From WHUA01 sp963711215 (GTDB lineage: Bacteria > Pseudomonadota > Alphaproteobacteria > UBA8366): DNA of 64,000 nucleotides. The DNA lies in the NCBI GenBank assembly GCA_963711215.1, contig CAVQDH010000007.1, positions 248,001 to 312,000 of the forward strand, in the 5' to 3' direction. The first letter of the stretch is position 1, and every line of letters begins with the position of its first letter. The notes below the pieces were generated by a model. It saw only the letters and a list, made by a program, of their open reading frames with translations, did not search any database and was not told the origin of the DNA. A program made the translations under genes and the position numbers. Shown one piece after another: positions 1 through 8,963 of this stretch.

Positions 1-47
1 CGTGCCCCGCCATGGTGGCGCCGACTATATGGGGCATGGCGCCATTC

Positions 48-1214
48 TCAAAGCGACATATGCGGATCGATCTCCGCCTTCCGGCCGGCCGGCTGCTGCA
101 AGAGCGCGGCCAGCAGCACGGCGCTCCGCCGGGCGCCGTCCAGGTCGAGATAGTCGGGCCGTGGCCGGTCGCTTTGGGCCGTGCGATCGATCGCCGCAGC
201 CAGCCCATGCGGCGTCAAGGATTCCTCTTCGACAAGATGCGCCCAGCCCCGGTCGGCGAGGCGGCGCGCCCGAAACGCCTGCTCGGTCTGGCCGTGCGTA
301 CTGAACGGCACCAGGACGCTGCGCGCGCGCGCGACCAGGATATCCATCACGGTATTGTAGCCGGCCTGGCTGACCGAGACGGCCGCCTTCTCGAGCAGGT
401 CGCGGAAATCGGGCCGTACCGGCTCGACCGTGACGCCGGGTCCGGGCGTGAGGGCCGCCCGGTCCGCCGCCGGCAGGTTCGGGCCGGCGAGGAAACGCCA
501 AGGCGTGGAGGTTTGGCCCGACAGCGGTCGGGCGGCCAGCGCCGTCCGCATTAGGGCGCCGCCGGTTCCGCCGCCGCCGGCCGACACTACGACCTCCGCC
601 GGGCGTGGGCCGCCGCGTGGCGGTTCCGGCGCGACATAGCCCGTGTAGCGGATCTTGCGGGCAATCGCCGGGGCGAGGGGCAGTGTTTCCTCGAGACGGA
701 TGAAGGACGGATCGCCGTGCACCAGGACGGCATCGAAATACCGGTCGACGGCTTCGGCGATGGCGGCGAGGCGCGACGATTCGGTTTTCGTGACCAGGAC
801 GTCCCGCAACGAGCAGACGATGCGCGCGCGGCCGGAGGCTGCGTCCAGCAGCGGCAGCAGCTCGAAGCGGAAGGGCCATCGGCCGAAAGGAAACATCTCG
901 ATCAGCACGAGGTCCGGGTCCGTCCTCTTGAAAGCGTCGAGCAAGGCCGCCCGGCGCTGCGATCGCCAGGCATCGTCGACGGGGGCGCCGTCGCTCCCGA
1001 CGAGGGCCTTGAAGCTGGGGTCGGCGGCGCGAACCGGCGGCAGGCGCAGCACGCGTGCGCCCGCGAGATCGGTCTCGATCGCGTCGAATCCGCCCGAGAC
1101 ATAGGTCACGTCCATGCCATGCCGCTGTATCGCGCGGGTGATCTGCGCCGCGCGCACGGTGTGCCCGATGCCGAGCAGATGCTGCACATAGAACAGGACG
1201 CGCGGGCGGCTCAT
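48..1214 (-). CDS. MurG-like (COG4671-type) glycosyltransferase
   Basis: This 388-residue protein is predicted to be a cytoplasmic GT-B glycosyltransferase. It opens with the segment RVLFYVQHLLGIGHTVRAA, the N-terminal Rossmann start with a GIGH loop typical of MurG-like enzymes. The C-terminal half has the glycine-rich VSAGGGGTGG and the sugar-nucleotide-binding SQAGYNTVMDIL motif. The donor and acceptor cannot be read from sequence. The ATG at 1214 is chosen because it overlaps the stop of the upstream phosphatase gene in an ATGA arrangement and because the preceding in-frame residues are low-complexity shadow. It is the last gene of a five-gene minus-strand run. The protein resembles the product at 4212-5448 in architecture, so the cluster carries two enzymes of the same family. 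Confidence 0.85.
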   Translation of the reverse strand: MSRPRVLFYVQHLLGIGHTVRAAQITRAIQRHGMDVTYVSGGFDAIETDLAGARVLRLPPVRAADPSFKALVGSDGAPVDDAWRSQRRAALLDAFKRTDPDLVLIEMFPFGRWPFRFELLPLLDAASGRARIVCSLRDVLVTKTESSRLAAIAEAVDRYFDAVLVHGDPSFIRLEETLPLAPAIARKIRYTGYVAPEPPRGGPRPAEVVVSAGGGGTGGALMRTALAARPLSGQTSTPWRFLAGPNLPAADRAALTPGPGVTVEPVRPDFRDLLEKAAVSVSQAGYNTVMDILVARARSVLVPFSTHGQTEQAFRARRLADRGWAHLVEEESLTPHGLAAAIDRTAQSDRPRPDYLDLDGARRSAVLLAALLQQPAGRKAEIDPHMSL

Positions 1215-1807
1215 GGCGACCCCGGGCCGAGCGGCCGGTCCAGCACGTGCACGCTCGGCATGCCGTCCTCGGCGAGGGTGAAGATCTGGGCACAGCCGTC
1301 CGCCAGCCGCCGCGGCGCCTTGCTGGTCATGTCCCAGGAGATCGCAAGCGCATAGACCGCGCGGATGACGCCCCGGTGGCAGACCGCGACCGTCGGCCGT
1401 TTCGCCCGCGCGCGCTCCGCCAGGAAGGGCCGCAGACGGGCCTGAACCTCGCGCGGGCTTTCGCCGCCGGGCGCGCGAAAATCGAGGCCGCGCGCTTCCC
1501 AGGCGGTCATCAGGTTGCCGATCTCGGCCCTGAGATCCTCCAGCCTGCGGCCTTCCCAATCGGCCCAATCCATCTCGACCAGCCGTTCATCGGTCGGCAC
1601 GGGCGCGCCGTACAGAATTTCCGCCGTCTCGCGGGCGCGCTGCAGCGGACTGGCGACCCAATCGAAAGACGCGAAGTCCGGCGGCAGCTGCCAGGCTTCC
1701 ACCTCGGCGCGTCCCGCGGCGCTCAAGGCGATGTCGCTGCGGCCTTGGACGAGCCTACCTTCGTTCCATTCGGTCGGTCCGTGACGGACCAGGGCGAGCA
1801 TGGTCAT
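1211..1807 (-). CDS. Histidine phosphatase superfamily protein
   Basis: This 198-residue protein belongs to the phosphoglycerate mutase-like (histidine phosphatase) fold. The catalytic RHG motif is at the N-terminus (LVRHGPTEWNEGRL). A downstream acidic segment, EMDWADWEGR, supplies the general acid/base region, and the second catalytic His lies in AVCHRGVIRAVYAL. Substrate specificity is not predictable; in this context it may dephosphorylate a sugar phosphate or glycan intermediate, which is inference only. There are two in-frame ATGs (1807 and 1801). The first has a GAGG seven bases upstream and is preferred. The stop overlaps the start of the next glycosyltransferase by four bases, indicating translational coupling. 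Confidence 0.9.
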   Translation of the reverse strand: MTMLALVRHGPTEWNEGRLVQGRSDIALSAAGRAEVEAWQLPPDFASFDWVASPLQRARETAEILYGAPVPTDERLVEMDWADWEGRRLEDLRAEIGNLMTAWEARGLDFRAPGGESPREVQARLRPFLAERARAKRPTVAVCHRGVIRAVYALAISWDMTSKAPRRLADGCAQIFTLAEDGMPSVHVLDRPLGPGSP

Positions 1808-1814
1808 GGCCGCC

Positions 1815-2939
1815 TCATGGGGTGCCTTCCCGCGCGGACGTCAGGACAGCATCGATCCGGCTTGCCGCCACGTTCAGATCGAAGCGCTGCGTTGCGCGTG
1901 CTGCGGCTGCGGCCATCGCATGACGCCGCGCCGGGTCGTCGATCAGCGCCGCGACCGCGCGGGCGAAGGCCTCGTCATCCCCGACGGGAGTCAGCAAGCC
2001 TGTCGTTCCGGCATCGATCACGGCCGCGATGCCGGGTCGGTCTCCCGCGACGGCGGGCAACCCCGCGGCCTGCGCCTCGACGAGCGCCATGCAATAAGCT
2101 TCGTCGACGGCCGGCCAGACCGCGAGGTCCGCGGCGAGGTGCAGGCGCAGCACGGCTGCTTGATCGAGCTGGCCGAGGAAGCGCACGCGATCGAGCCCGG
2201 CGAAGAATGCCTCGATCGCGGGCCGGGCCGGGCCATCGCCCGCCACGAGAAGCGCCCAGGACCGGTCGGCGATCCGCCGCATCGCACGTGCGAGGACTTG
2301 ATAAGACTGGCATTTCGCGCCGGGGCGCATCATCGCCGTTGCGGCGAGCCAGGGAAGGGACGGATCGAGGCCGAGCGCCGCCGCGAGATCGCGCCGGGCT
2401 GCGGCGTGGGCTCCGGAACGGGATGGCGCCCGATCCGCCAAGGGCGGCAGCGTGGTGATGGGTGCCTGTCCGGCTCGCAGGGCGGCGACGCAGGGGATGT
2501 CGAGCGGATCGAAGGCGATGATCCGGTCCGCGCGCCGGACGGCGGCATTTGCTGCCGCGTAGCCGATCGCCCACGGGCCGGCCGCCTGTTTCGGCGCGAC
2601 GCTCGCGTCGGCGACCACGAAAGGAATGCCGAGCGCGCCGGCGACCCGAGGGCCGATGTGGTCGGGCGCCTTGTGATAGCAATGATAGGTGAACCACAAA
2701 TCCGGCGGATTCCGCCGCGGCCGCGCGGCATAACGCGCGGCGATACGCCGTCCAGTCGCGCGGATGCGCTGCTGCGCGGCGGCATCGCCGATCCCGTCAT
2801 AGCTGCGAAAGCGCGACGCGAGGGAAACGCGATGTCCGCCTATGCGCAGTGCCCGGATCAACAGCTGCGCCATGCGCCGGTCGCCCGACGGCACCGGGTC
2901 ATCCGGCGCCTTCATCGGCGCATAGAAGGCGACATGCAT
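1815..2939 (-). CDS. Family 4 (GT-B) glycosyltransferase
   Basis: This 374-residue protein has the GT4 domain layout. The N-terminal domain begins MHVAFYAPMKAPDDPVPSGDRRM, which includes the donor/acceptor loop PSGDRRM. The C-terminal domain has the retaining GT-B signature region, with an acidic E(A)xAAGLPAVA segment (VEAQAAGLPAVAGDRPGIA) and GTTGLLTPVGDDEAFA. It probably transfers a sugar from a nucleotide donor during cell-surface glycan or glycolipid assembly at the cytoplasmic face. The start overlaps the stop of the preceding glycosyltransferase by ATGA, and the next gene begins eight bases after its own stop. It is intact in sequence, unlike its upstream neighbour. Confidence 0.85.
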   Translation of the reverse strand: MHVAFYAPMKAPDDPVPSGDRRMAQLLIRALRIGGHRVSLASRFRSYDGIGDAAAQQRIRATGRRIAARYAARPRRNPPDLWFTYHCYHKAPDHIGPRVAGALGIPFVVADASVAPKQAAGPWAIGYAAANAAVRRADRIIAFDPLDIPCVAALRAGQAPITTLPPLADRAPSRSGAHAAARRDLAAALGLDPSLPWLAATAMMRPGAKCQSYQVLARAMRRIADRSWALLVAGDGPARPAIEAFFAGLDRVRFLGQLDQAAVLRLHLAADLAVWPAVDEAYCMALVEAQAAGLPAVAGDRPGIAAVIDAGTTGLLTPVGDDEAFARAVAALIDDPARRHAMAAAAARATQRFDLNVAASRIDAVLTSAREGTP

Positions 2940-4195
2940 CAGGCTGCCCTCGCGCCGTCAGGGCGGCGCGCGCGCGGCGACGGCTCGAAGCGCGCCGCCA
3001 GCCGGTCGAGCCAGGGCTCGCAGTCGAAACCGGCGCGCACGCGCTGCGCCCCGGCCCGGCCCAGCGCGCCGCGCAGCCGCGGGTCGCCGATCAGCCGTTG
3101 CAGCGCGTCGGCCAACGCGCCTGTGTCTTCCGGCGGAACGAGCAGGCCCGTCTCGCCGTCGAGGATCAGCTCGGGAATCGCGGACAGCCTCGTGGCCACG
3201 ACCGGCAGAGCCTGGCTCTGCGCTTCCATCAGCACGTTGGGCAAGCCGTCACGGTCGCCGCTCGCCGCGACACGGGACGGCAAAACGAACAGATCGGCCT
3301 GCTGCAATTCGGCGAGGACGCGGGTCTGCGGTTGCGCGCCGTGCCAGGCGATCCGCTCCGCGATGCCGAGCGATGCCGCGAGGCGGCGCAGCGCTGGCAA
3401 GTCGGGGCCGCCGCCGACATGGGTCAGTCGCCAGGCGAGTGACGGCGGTAGCGTCCCAGGGCGGCAAGCAGCAGGTCGAGGCCTTTCTTCTCGACCGCAC
3501 GGCTCACGACGATCAGGCGGACCGGGTCATCTTCGTCGCTGCCGTCGCGGTGCGAAGTCTCGGCCGCTCGCTGGGTGCGAAGCGTGCGAGGTCGAGGCCG
3601 TGATAGATCACGTCGACGGCCTTCTCCGGTGCGAGCGCGCGCAACCGGCCGGCCGCGAATTCGCTGCAGGTGACGGTCCATGCGGCGTCGCGCAGCTTCG
3701 CAGCGAGATCCCAGTCGGGCGTGGTCCAGATGTCCTTGGCATGGCCGGACAGGCTGAAGGGAAGTCCCAGCAGGCGTGCGGCATAGCGTGCGACCGAGCC
3801 CGGCGTGTGCAGGAAATGCGCATACAGCCTGCTTATGGCGCCATCCAGCTCGGCGGCGAGAACGCAGGCCTGGCCGAAGCGCCGGATGCGGTTCGGCGTC
3901 GGATCGCGCCTGAGGTCGGCCAGGAAAGCGGCGCGTGCCGCGCGGTAGCCCGGCATCTTTCGCGCGCGGCGCCAGGCGCGGAGAGCAGCGCAGCGGCTCC
4001 TGCCAGAGGTATTCGGGAAGATAGGTGATCGGGGCCGCGATCTCGCCATGGATCGGGTGACGTGCGCGGTCGGTCGGATGGCGCAGCGACACGATCCTGA
4101 GATCGACGCCACGCCGCTCCAGGCCCAAGAATCTCCTGCGCGATGAAAGTCTCCGACAGCCGGGGGTAGCCTTTGACGACGATTGCAACGGTCAT
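2939..4195 (-). pseudogene. Family 4 glycosyltransferase, four apparent frameshifts
   Basis: The reading frame starts at ATG 4195 (MTVAIVVKGYPRLSETFIAQE, a typical GT4 start) but must change frame near 4121-4130, 3985-4000, 3541-3560 and 3455-3465 to reach the C-terminal half. That half carries the canonical ExLPVVATRLSAIPELI and DGETGLLVPPEDTGALADAL motifs. The middle contains HAKDIWTTPDWDLAAKL and VIYHGLDLARFAP, and then VRLIVVSRAVEKKGLDLLL, the usual linker start of the donor-binding domain. Two shifts behave as an extra base and two as a missing base, so the net change is zero. Every domain segment of a roughly 418-residue enzyme is present. I therefore think the gene is functional in the organism and broken by sequence errors, but true decay cannot be excluded from one sequence. 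Confidence 0.75.
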
Positions 4196-4211
4196 GACGG
4201 TGCGCTCCGTC

Positions 4212-5448
4212 TCAGTCGCCGGTGGCGGCGATGGCGACGAGCCGGGCGACCGGGCGGCTGATGATTCGCCGCGCCAGCCGTTGCACATTGTCCAGTCCGT
4301 CCAACAAGCCGGGAACGACGCTCCGCGAGGGCGGCGGTTGCTGGCTGAGCTGGCGGAGCGCGGTGATCATCGTCGCCGCCTCGAGCGCGCCGTCCGCGCG
4401 CAGCATCGTGGCGAGGCCAAGCGCGGCGGCCTGCTCGGCGCGGATGCGCTGCTCCTGCCGCGGCCGCTCGCGCGGCACGATCAGCGCCGGCTTGTCGAAG
4501 GAAAGCACTTCGCAGAAGGTGTTGTATCCGCCCATGGTTACGACCGCGGCGGCACGGTCGATCAGCGTCTCGAGATAGGCGTCGAAGGTGATCGCCGCGG
4601 CGTGCGGCACGGCCTGGATCCGGGCCCGCAGATGTTGCTGGCGGTCCGCAGGCATGAAAGGCCCCAGCACGAAAAGCGGACGATAGGGCAGCGGGGCGCC
4701 GGATTCGTACGCACGCAGGACCCAGTCCAGCATAGCGCCGCCGTCGCCGCCGCCCCCGGCGGTGACCAGCAGGAAAGGCTCGTCTTCGCCGAAGGCATCC
4801 GCCGCCGCGTTGTTCGACGGGATCGCAGGTGACGGCAACGACCGGCGGATATAGCCGGTGAAGGCGGTCTTGTGCCGTACCGACAGTGGCAACGGCAGCC
4901 CGTCCAGCGGATCGCAAATCTGCGGCAGGCCGTAGACCCAGATCTTCGTCATAGAGCTCGGCAAGCGCCGTGTCGGCGCCCTTGCGCCGCCATTCGTCCG
5001 ACAGCGCCGCGGGGTCGTCCAACACGTCGCGCAGGCCGAGCACGACCGGACAGCCGCGTTCGCGGAGAAGCGCCAGCGTTTCGCGCACTTCGCCGCGCAG
5101 TCCGAGCGGCTCCTTGTCGACGATGAAGAGGTCGGGCTCGTAGGCAAGCGCCGTGTGGCGGATGATCGCCTCGCGCATCGCCAGCGTCTGTTCGAGGTCG
5201 ATGCCGAGCGCCAGCGTCCGGTATTCACCGTTCTCGAGCTTGATGATCCCGGGAATGCGCACGAAATCGACGCGCTCCCCGAAATCGAACCGGCCGATGA
5301 TCGGTGAGCCGGAGAGGATCAGGACCGATACGTCCGGGTCCGCGGCGACGAGCCCCTGCGCGATCGCCCGGCACCGCCTGAGATGGCCGAGACCGAAGGA
5401 GTCGTGGCTATAGACGAGCACGCGCTTGCGGCGTCCGGGCAGTGTCAT
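4212..5448 (-). pseudogene. COG4671-type glycosyltransferase, one apparent frameshift
   Basis: The N-terminal part (KRVLVYSHDSFGLGHLRRC, with the GLGH loop of MurG-like enzymes) is followed by VDFVRIPGIIKLENGEY and the conserved VDKEPLGLRGE block. The frame is lost near 4940-4950 and resumes as IWVYGLPQICDPL, then LLVTAGGGGDGG and VVTMGGYNTFCEVLSFDKPALIVPR, the donor-site signature. One extra base explains the break; the repaired protein would be about 412 residues. The start is placed at ATG 5448. An in-frame TTG at 5472 is possible but less likely. This is the first gene of the minus-strand run and faces the ABC transporter gene across a divergent promoter. It is the same family as the product at 48-1214. 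Confidence 0.8.
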
Positions 5449-5556
5449 CGATGAAAAATCCCGTCGAAGCAAGCGGACTATCGCACGGGTCCCCGTCCTG
5501 CGAAAGTGGGGTGTTCCGGTGGCGAAAGCCTGCGTTTACCCTACTTCCACCGTGGG

Positions 5557-5571
5557 TTAAGTTAATCTTAA
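5557..5571. promoter_or_regulatory. Perfect CtrA-type box TTAA-N7-TTAA
   Basis: The sequence TTAAGTTAATCTTAA matches the full CtrA consensus (two TTAA half-sites separated by seven bases) exactly. It lies in the 174-base gap between the divergent glycosyltransferase (start 5448) and ABC transporter (start 5623). If it acts at the -35 position for the plus strand, transcription would start near 5595 and leave a short leader. CtrA is the essential cell-cycle response regulator of alphaproteobacteria. Occupancy here is inferred from the motif alone. Confidence 0.5.
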
Positions 5572-5622
5572 GCGACTTGTCGCATGTTTGCGGCTTACCG
5601 GAGGGCGGCCGGTCGGCGTTCC

Positions 5623-8282
5623 ATGGAAAATTCGATCTTCCGATATATTCTGCGGTACAGCTCGCCGCAGCAGTTGTATCTGGTCGTCGTTACCGTCGCC
5701 TCGTATCCCTTCCTATTCATGTCGCTGGAGTTGCCGAAGATCATCGTCAACGAGGCGATCGACGGCCGCGGCCCGCCCTTTCACGCTCTCGCTCATTGGG
5801 ATTCAAGACCGAGGTCGACAGATCGCAGATCGAGTTTCTGCTGATCCTGAGCTTTACCTATCTGCTCCTCGTCCTGATGAACGGGGCGTTCAAGTACCAT
5901 ATCAACGTGTTCAAGGGGCAGCTCGGCGAGCGGCTGTTGCGCCGCCTGCGCTATCAGCTTTACGAGCGGATGCTGCGCTTCCCGTTGCCGCGCTTCCGCA
6001 GGCTGGGCCAGGGCGAGATCATTCCGATCATCACCGCCGAGGTCGAGCCGCTCGGCGGGTTCATCGGCACCGCCTATGCGGACCCGATGTTCTTCGGCGG
6101 GCAGCTGGTGATCATCCTGACCTTCATCGTGCTCCAGGACCCGCTGCTCGGGCTCGCTGCCATCCTGTTCTATCCGTTCCAGATTTACCTGATCCCGAAG
6201 CTGCAGCGCCGCGTGAACCGGCTCGCCAAGCAGCGTATCCAGAATGTGCGCCGCCTGTCGGACCATATCGGCGAGTCCGTGCTCGGCATCGTCGAGGTCC
6301 GCGCCAACGATACCTTGGCCTTCGAGCTGGCCCGCTTCACCCAGCGGCTCGGGCGGATCTATTCGATCCGCTTCGAGATCTTCCGGCGCAAGTTCTTCAT
6401 CAAGTTCATCAATAACTTCCTCGACAAGCTGACCCCCTTCTTCTTCTTCTCGATCGGCGGATACCTGGTGATCGACGGGGATCTGACGCTCGGCGCGCTG
6501 ATCGCGGTGCTTGCCGCCTATAAGGATCTGGCGGCGCCGTGGAAGGAAATGCTGGTCTGGTACCAGCAGAAAGAGGACGTGAAGATCAAATACGAACAGG
6601 TGATCGAGCAGTTCAGCCCCGAGGACCTGATGGTCGTGACGCCGGGCCTCGACGAGAGCGCTGGCACCCTGCGCCTCGACGGCGAGACGGTGGTCAACGT
6701 GACCGTGGTCGACGAAGACGGCGTGCGCCGGCTGGACGGCGCGTCGCTGACCCTGCCCGCCGCGAGCCACGCGGCGATCATCGGCGATGCCGCGAGCGGC
6801 AAGAGCGAGCTTGCCATGCTGCTGGCCCGCTTGCAGGGGCCGACGCACGGCAAGATCGTGGTCGGCGGGCGCGACCTCACGCGTCTGCCCTGGGCGGTTA
6901 CCGGGCGGCGCATCGGCTATGTCGGCGCCAGTACGCATCTCAACAACGCCAGCGTGGGCGAGAACCTGATCTACGGCCTCAAGAACCGCCTTCCCGCGCT
7001 GGAGCCGGGCCCCGAGAGCGGGCCGGCGGCGCGGCATGCGGCGGCGCTGGAAGAGGCGGCCCGCGTCGGCAACTCGCCCTTCGATTTCGCCGCCGACTGG
7101 ATCGATTACGGGTCGGCGGGCGTCGACGGGCCCGATGCGCTCCGCCGGCGCGTCATCGAGGTGCTCGGTATCGTCGATCTCGACGACGACGTCTACGCCA
7201 TGGGCTTGCGCGGCTGCATCGATCCCGACATTCATGCCGAGACGGCGGCCAAGATCCTGCGCGCCCGCAGCGCAATGCGGAGCCGCATGGAGGACCCGGC
7301 CGTGGCGCTCCTCGTCGAGCCCTTCGACAGGATGCGCTATAACGGCAACGCGACGGTGGGGGAGAACCTGCTGTTCGGCGCGCCGCTCGATACGCGCTTC
7401 GACATGGAACGGCTCGCCGAACACCCCTATGTCCAGAGCGTCCTCGACCGTGTCGGGCTGACCGCGGATTTCATCGAGATCGGCCGCAAGGTCGCCGAGA
7501 CGATGATCGAGATGTTCGCGGACCTGCCGGCCGACCACGAGTTCTTCCAGCAGTACAGCTTCATCGCGTCGGATGACCTGCCGGCCTACCGCCAGCTGCT
7601 GACGCAGGCGTCGCGCGGCGCGGTGCTGTCGGGTGAGGACCGGCAACGTCTGCTGTCGCTGCCCTTCATGCTGATCGTGGAGCGCCACCGGCTCGGACTG
7701 ATCGATGCGGCGATGCAGGAGCGTATCCTGGCGGCGCGCCACGCCTTCGCCGAAGGCCTGCCGGCCGGTCTCAAGGGCGCCATCGCCTTTTTCGACGAGC
7801 GAGGCTACAACGCGGCGGCAACGATCCAGGACAACATCCTGTTCGGCAAACTGGCGCACGGCCAGGCCTTCGCCGAGCAGACGATCGGCAAGCTCATCCA
7901 GACCGTCGTCGACGACCTCGACCTGCGCGAGACGATCATCGAGGTCGGGCTCCATGCGCCGGTCGGCATCGGCGGGGCGCGGCTGTCCTTCATGCAGCGC
8001 CAGAAGGTTGCGCTCGGCCGGGCCCTGCTCAAACGGCCGGATCTTCTCGTCGTCAACGAAGCGATCGAGATATTCGACGCCCAGAGCCAGCGCCGCGTGC
8101 TGCACAATATACTGGCCGAGTGCCGGGGCCGGGCGGTCGTCTGGGTGACAAACCGGCTTATCGCCGGGCGCGAGTTCGACCAGATCATCGTGATGAAGGA
8201 CGGCAAGGTCGCCGAGCAGGGCAGTTTCGAGACACTTTCGGAGTCGGGCGGCAACCTGGCCCGGCTTCTGGACGTTGCGTAA
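5623..8282 (+). pseudogene. Enlarged, degenerate ABC exporter; one apparent frameshift
   Basis: After repair of one missing base near 5787-5805 this is an ABC half-transporter of about 887 residues, against roughly 580-600 for ordinary ones. The N-terminus (MENSIFRYILRYSSPQQLYL) and following helices form an exporter-type transmembrane domain to about residue 320. Walker A is intact (GDAASGKSEL, about residue 386). The Q-loop reads YVGASTHL with no Gln, the signature is LSFMQ instead of LSGGQ (about 787), Walker B ends LLVVNEA with Asn for Asp (about 809), and the switch is VTNRL with Asn for His (about 842). About 280 extra residues separate Walker A from the signature. Motifs of the type NATVGENLLFG recur at about residues 441, 575 and 729. 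ATG 5623 is chosen by homology; a GGAGGG lies rather far upstream. Substrate unknown. Confidence 0.8.
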
Positions 8283-8294
8283 GGGGGAATGGCC

Positions 8295-8762
8295 ATGACC
8301 CTTCAGGAAGAAGTCCATCTGCTGCGCCGGGTGCCGCTGTTTTCGAAGATCGATCCGGCGCGCCTCAAGCTCTTGGCCTTCACCAGCGACCGGCTCGTCT
8401 TCGCCCCGGAAGACGTGCTGTTCAAGCAGGGCGAGGCCGGGGATGCCGCCTATTTCATCCTCAGCGGCTCTGCCACGGTCGAGATCGAGACGCCGAACGG
8501 GAACCTCGCCATCGCCACCATCAACGAGCATGAGATCGTGGGCGAGATCGCCATTCTTTGCGACGTGCCCCGCACGGCCACCGTGCGGGCCAAGGAAGAG
8601 CTCGTGGCGCTGCGCATCACCAAGGATCGCTTCTTCACCCTGCTCGCGGAGTTTCCGGAGATGGCGGTCGAAATGATGCGGGAGCTGGCCCGGCGCCTCG
8701 AGGTGACGACCATGCGGCTGCGCGAGGCGCATGCCCGGCAGGGCGCGGCGGGCGCGGAATAA
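8295..8762 (+). CDS. Stand-alone cyclic-nucleotide-binding-domain protein
   Basis: This protein of about 155 residues consists of one Crp-like cNMP-binding beta-barrel plus a C-terminal helix. The phosphate-binding cassette is recognisable as VGEIAILCDVPRTATVRA, retaining the Glu and Arg that contact the cyclic phosphate and ribose. The protein ends shortly after the helical tail, so there is no DNA-binding domain, and it is more likely a sensor or partner protein than a transcription factor. The GGGGG at 8283-8287 is seven bases from the ATG at 8295 but abuts the ATG at 8289, so 8295 is preferred. It starts only 12 bases after the ABC transporter stop and is probably co-transcribed. Regulation of that transporter by cAMP or cGMP is a reasonable inference but untested. 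Confidence 0.88.
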   Translation: MTLQEEVHLLRRVPLFSKIDPARLKLLAFTSDRLVFAPEDVLFKQGEAGDAAYFILSGSATVEIETPNGNLAIATINEHEIVGEIAILCDVPRTATVRAKEELVALRITKDRFFTLLAEFPEMAVEMMRELARRLEVTTMRLREAHARQGAAGAE

Positions 8763-8839
8763 AATTTCCGCCGGCGGTGACCGCGGTCACTGACAACTTC
8801 ATCGATAGATGCTAACGATATCCGTGCTACGCTAATTGT

Positions 8840-8900
8840 ATTAGGCAAATTACCTAATATAGTCCGTCTAGATTTCTGTTTAAACCATGCCTAATTTGCC
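8840..8900. repeat. Nested inverted repeats in an AT-rich gap
   Basis: The 200-base gap between the cNMP gene and xthA is conspicuously AT-rich for this genome. It holds ATTAGG-N7-CCTAAT at 8840-8858, and the nonamer GGCAAATTA at 8844-8852 recurs inverted as TAATTTGCC at 8892-8900. No T-rich terminator follows either. The site could be an operator, or a transcription end shared by the two convergent genes. No other feature is seen in the gap. Confidence 0.4.
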
Positions 8901-8963
8901 GATCCGTCATCATTCCGGATCCGGTCTCAATTCTCAAATATTTGTTCTGATGCCGTAACGATC

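Noticed and set aside
5793..8732. Antisense frame of nearly 980 codons opposite the ABC and cNMP genes
   Set aside because: Same composition effect; no start context, no recognisable domain, and it would span two genuine genes.
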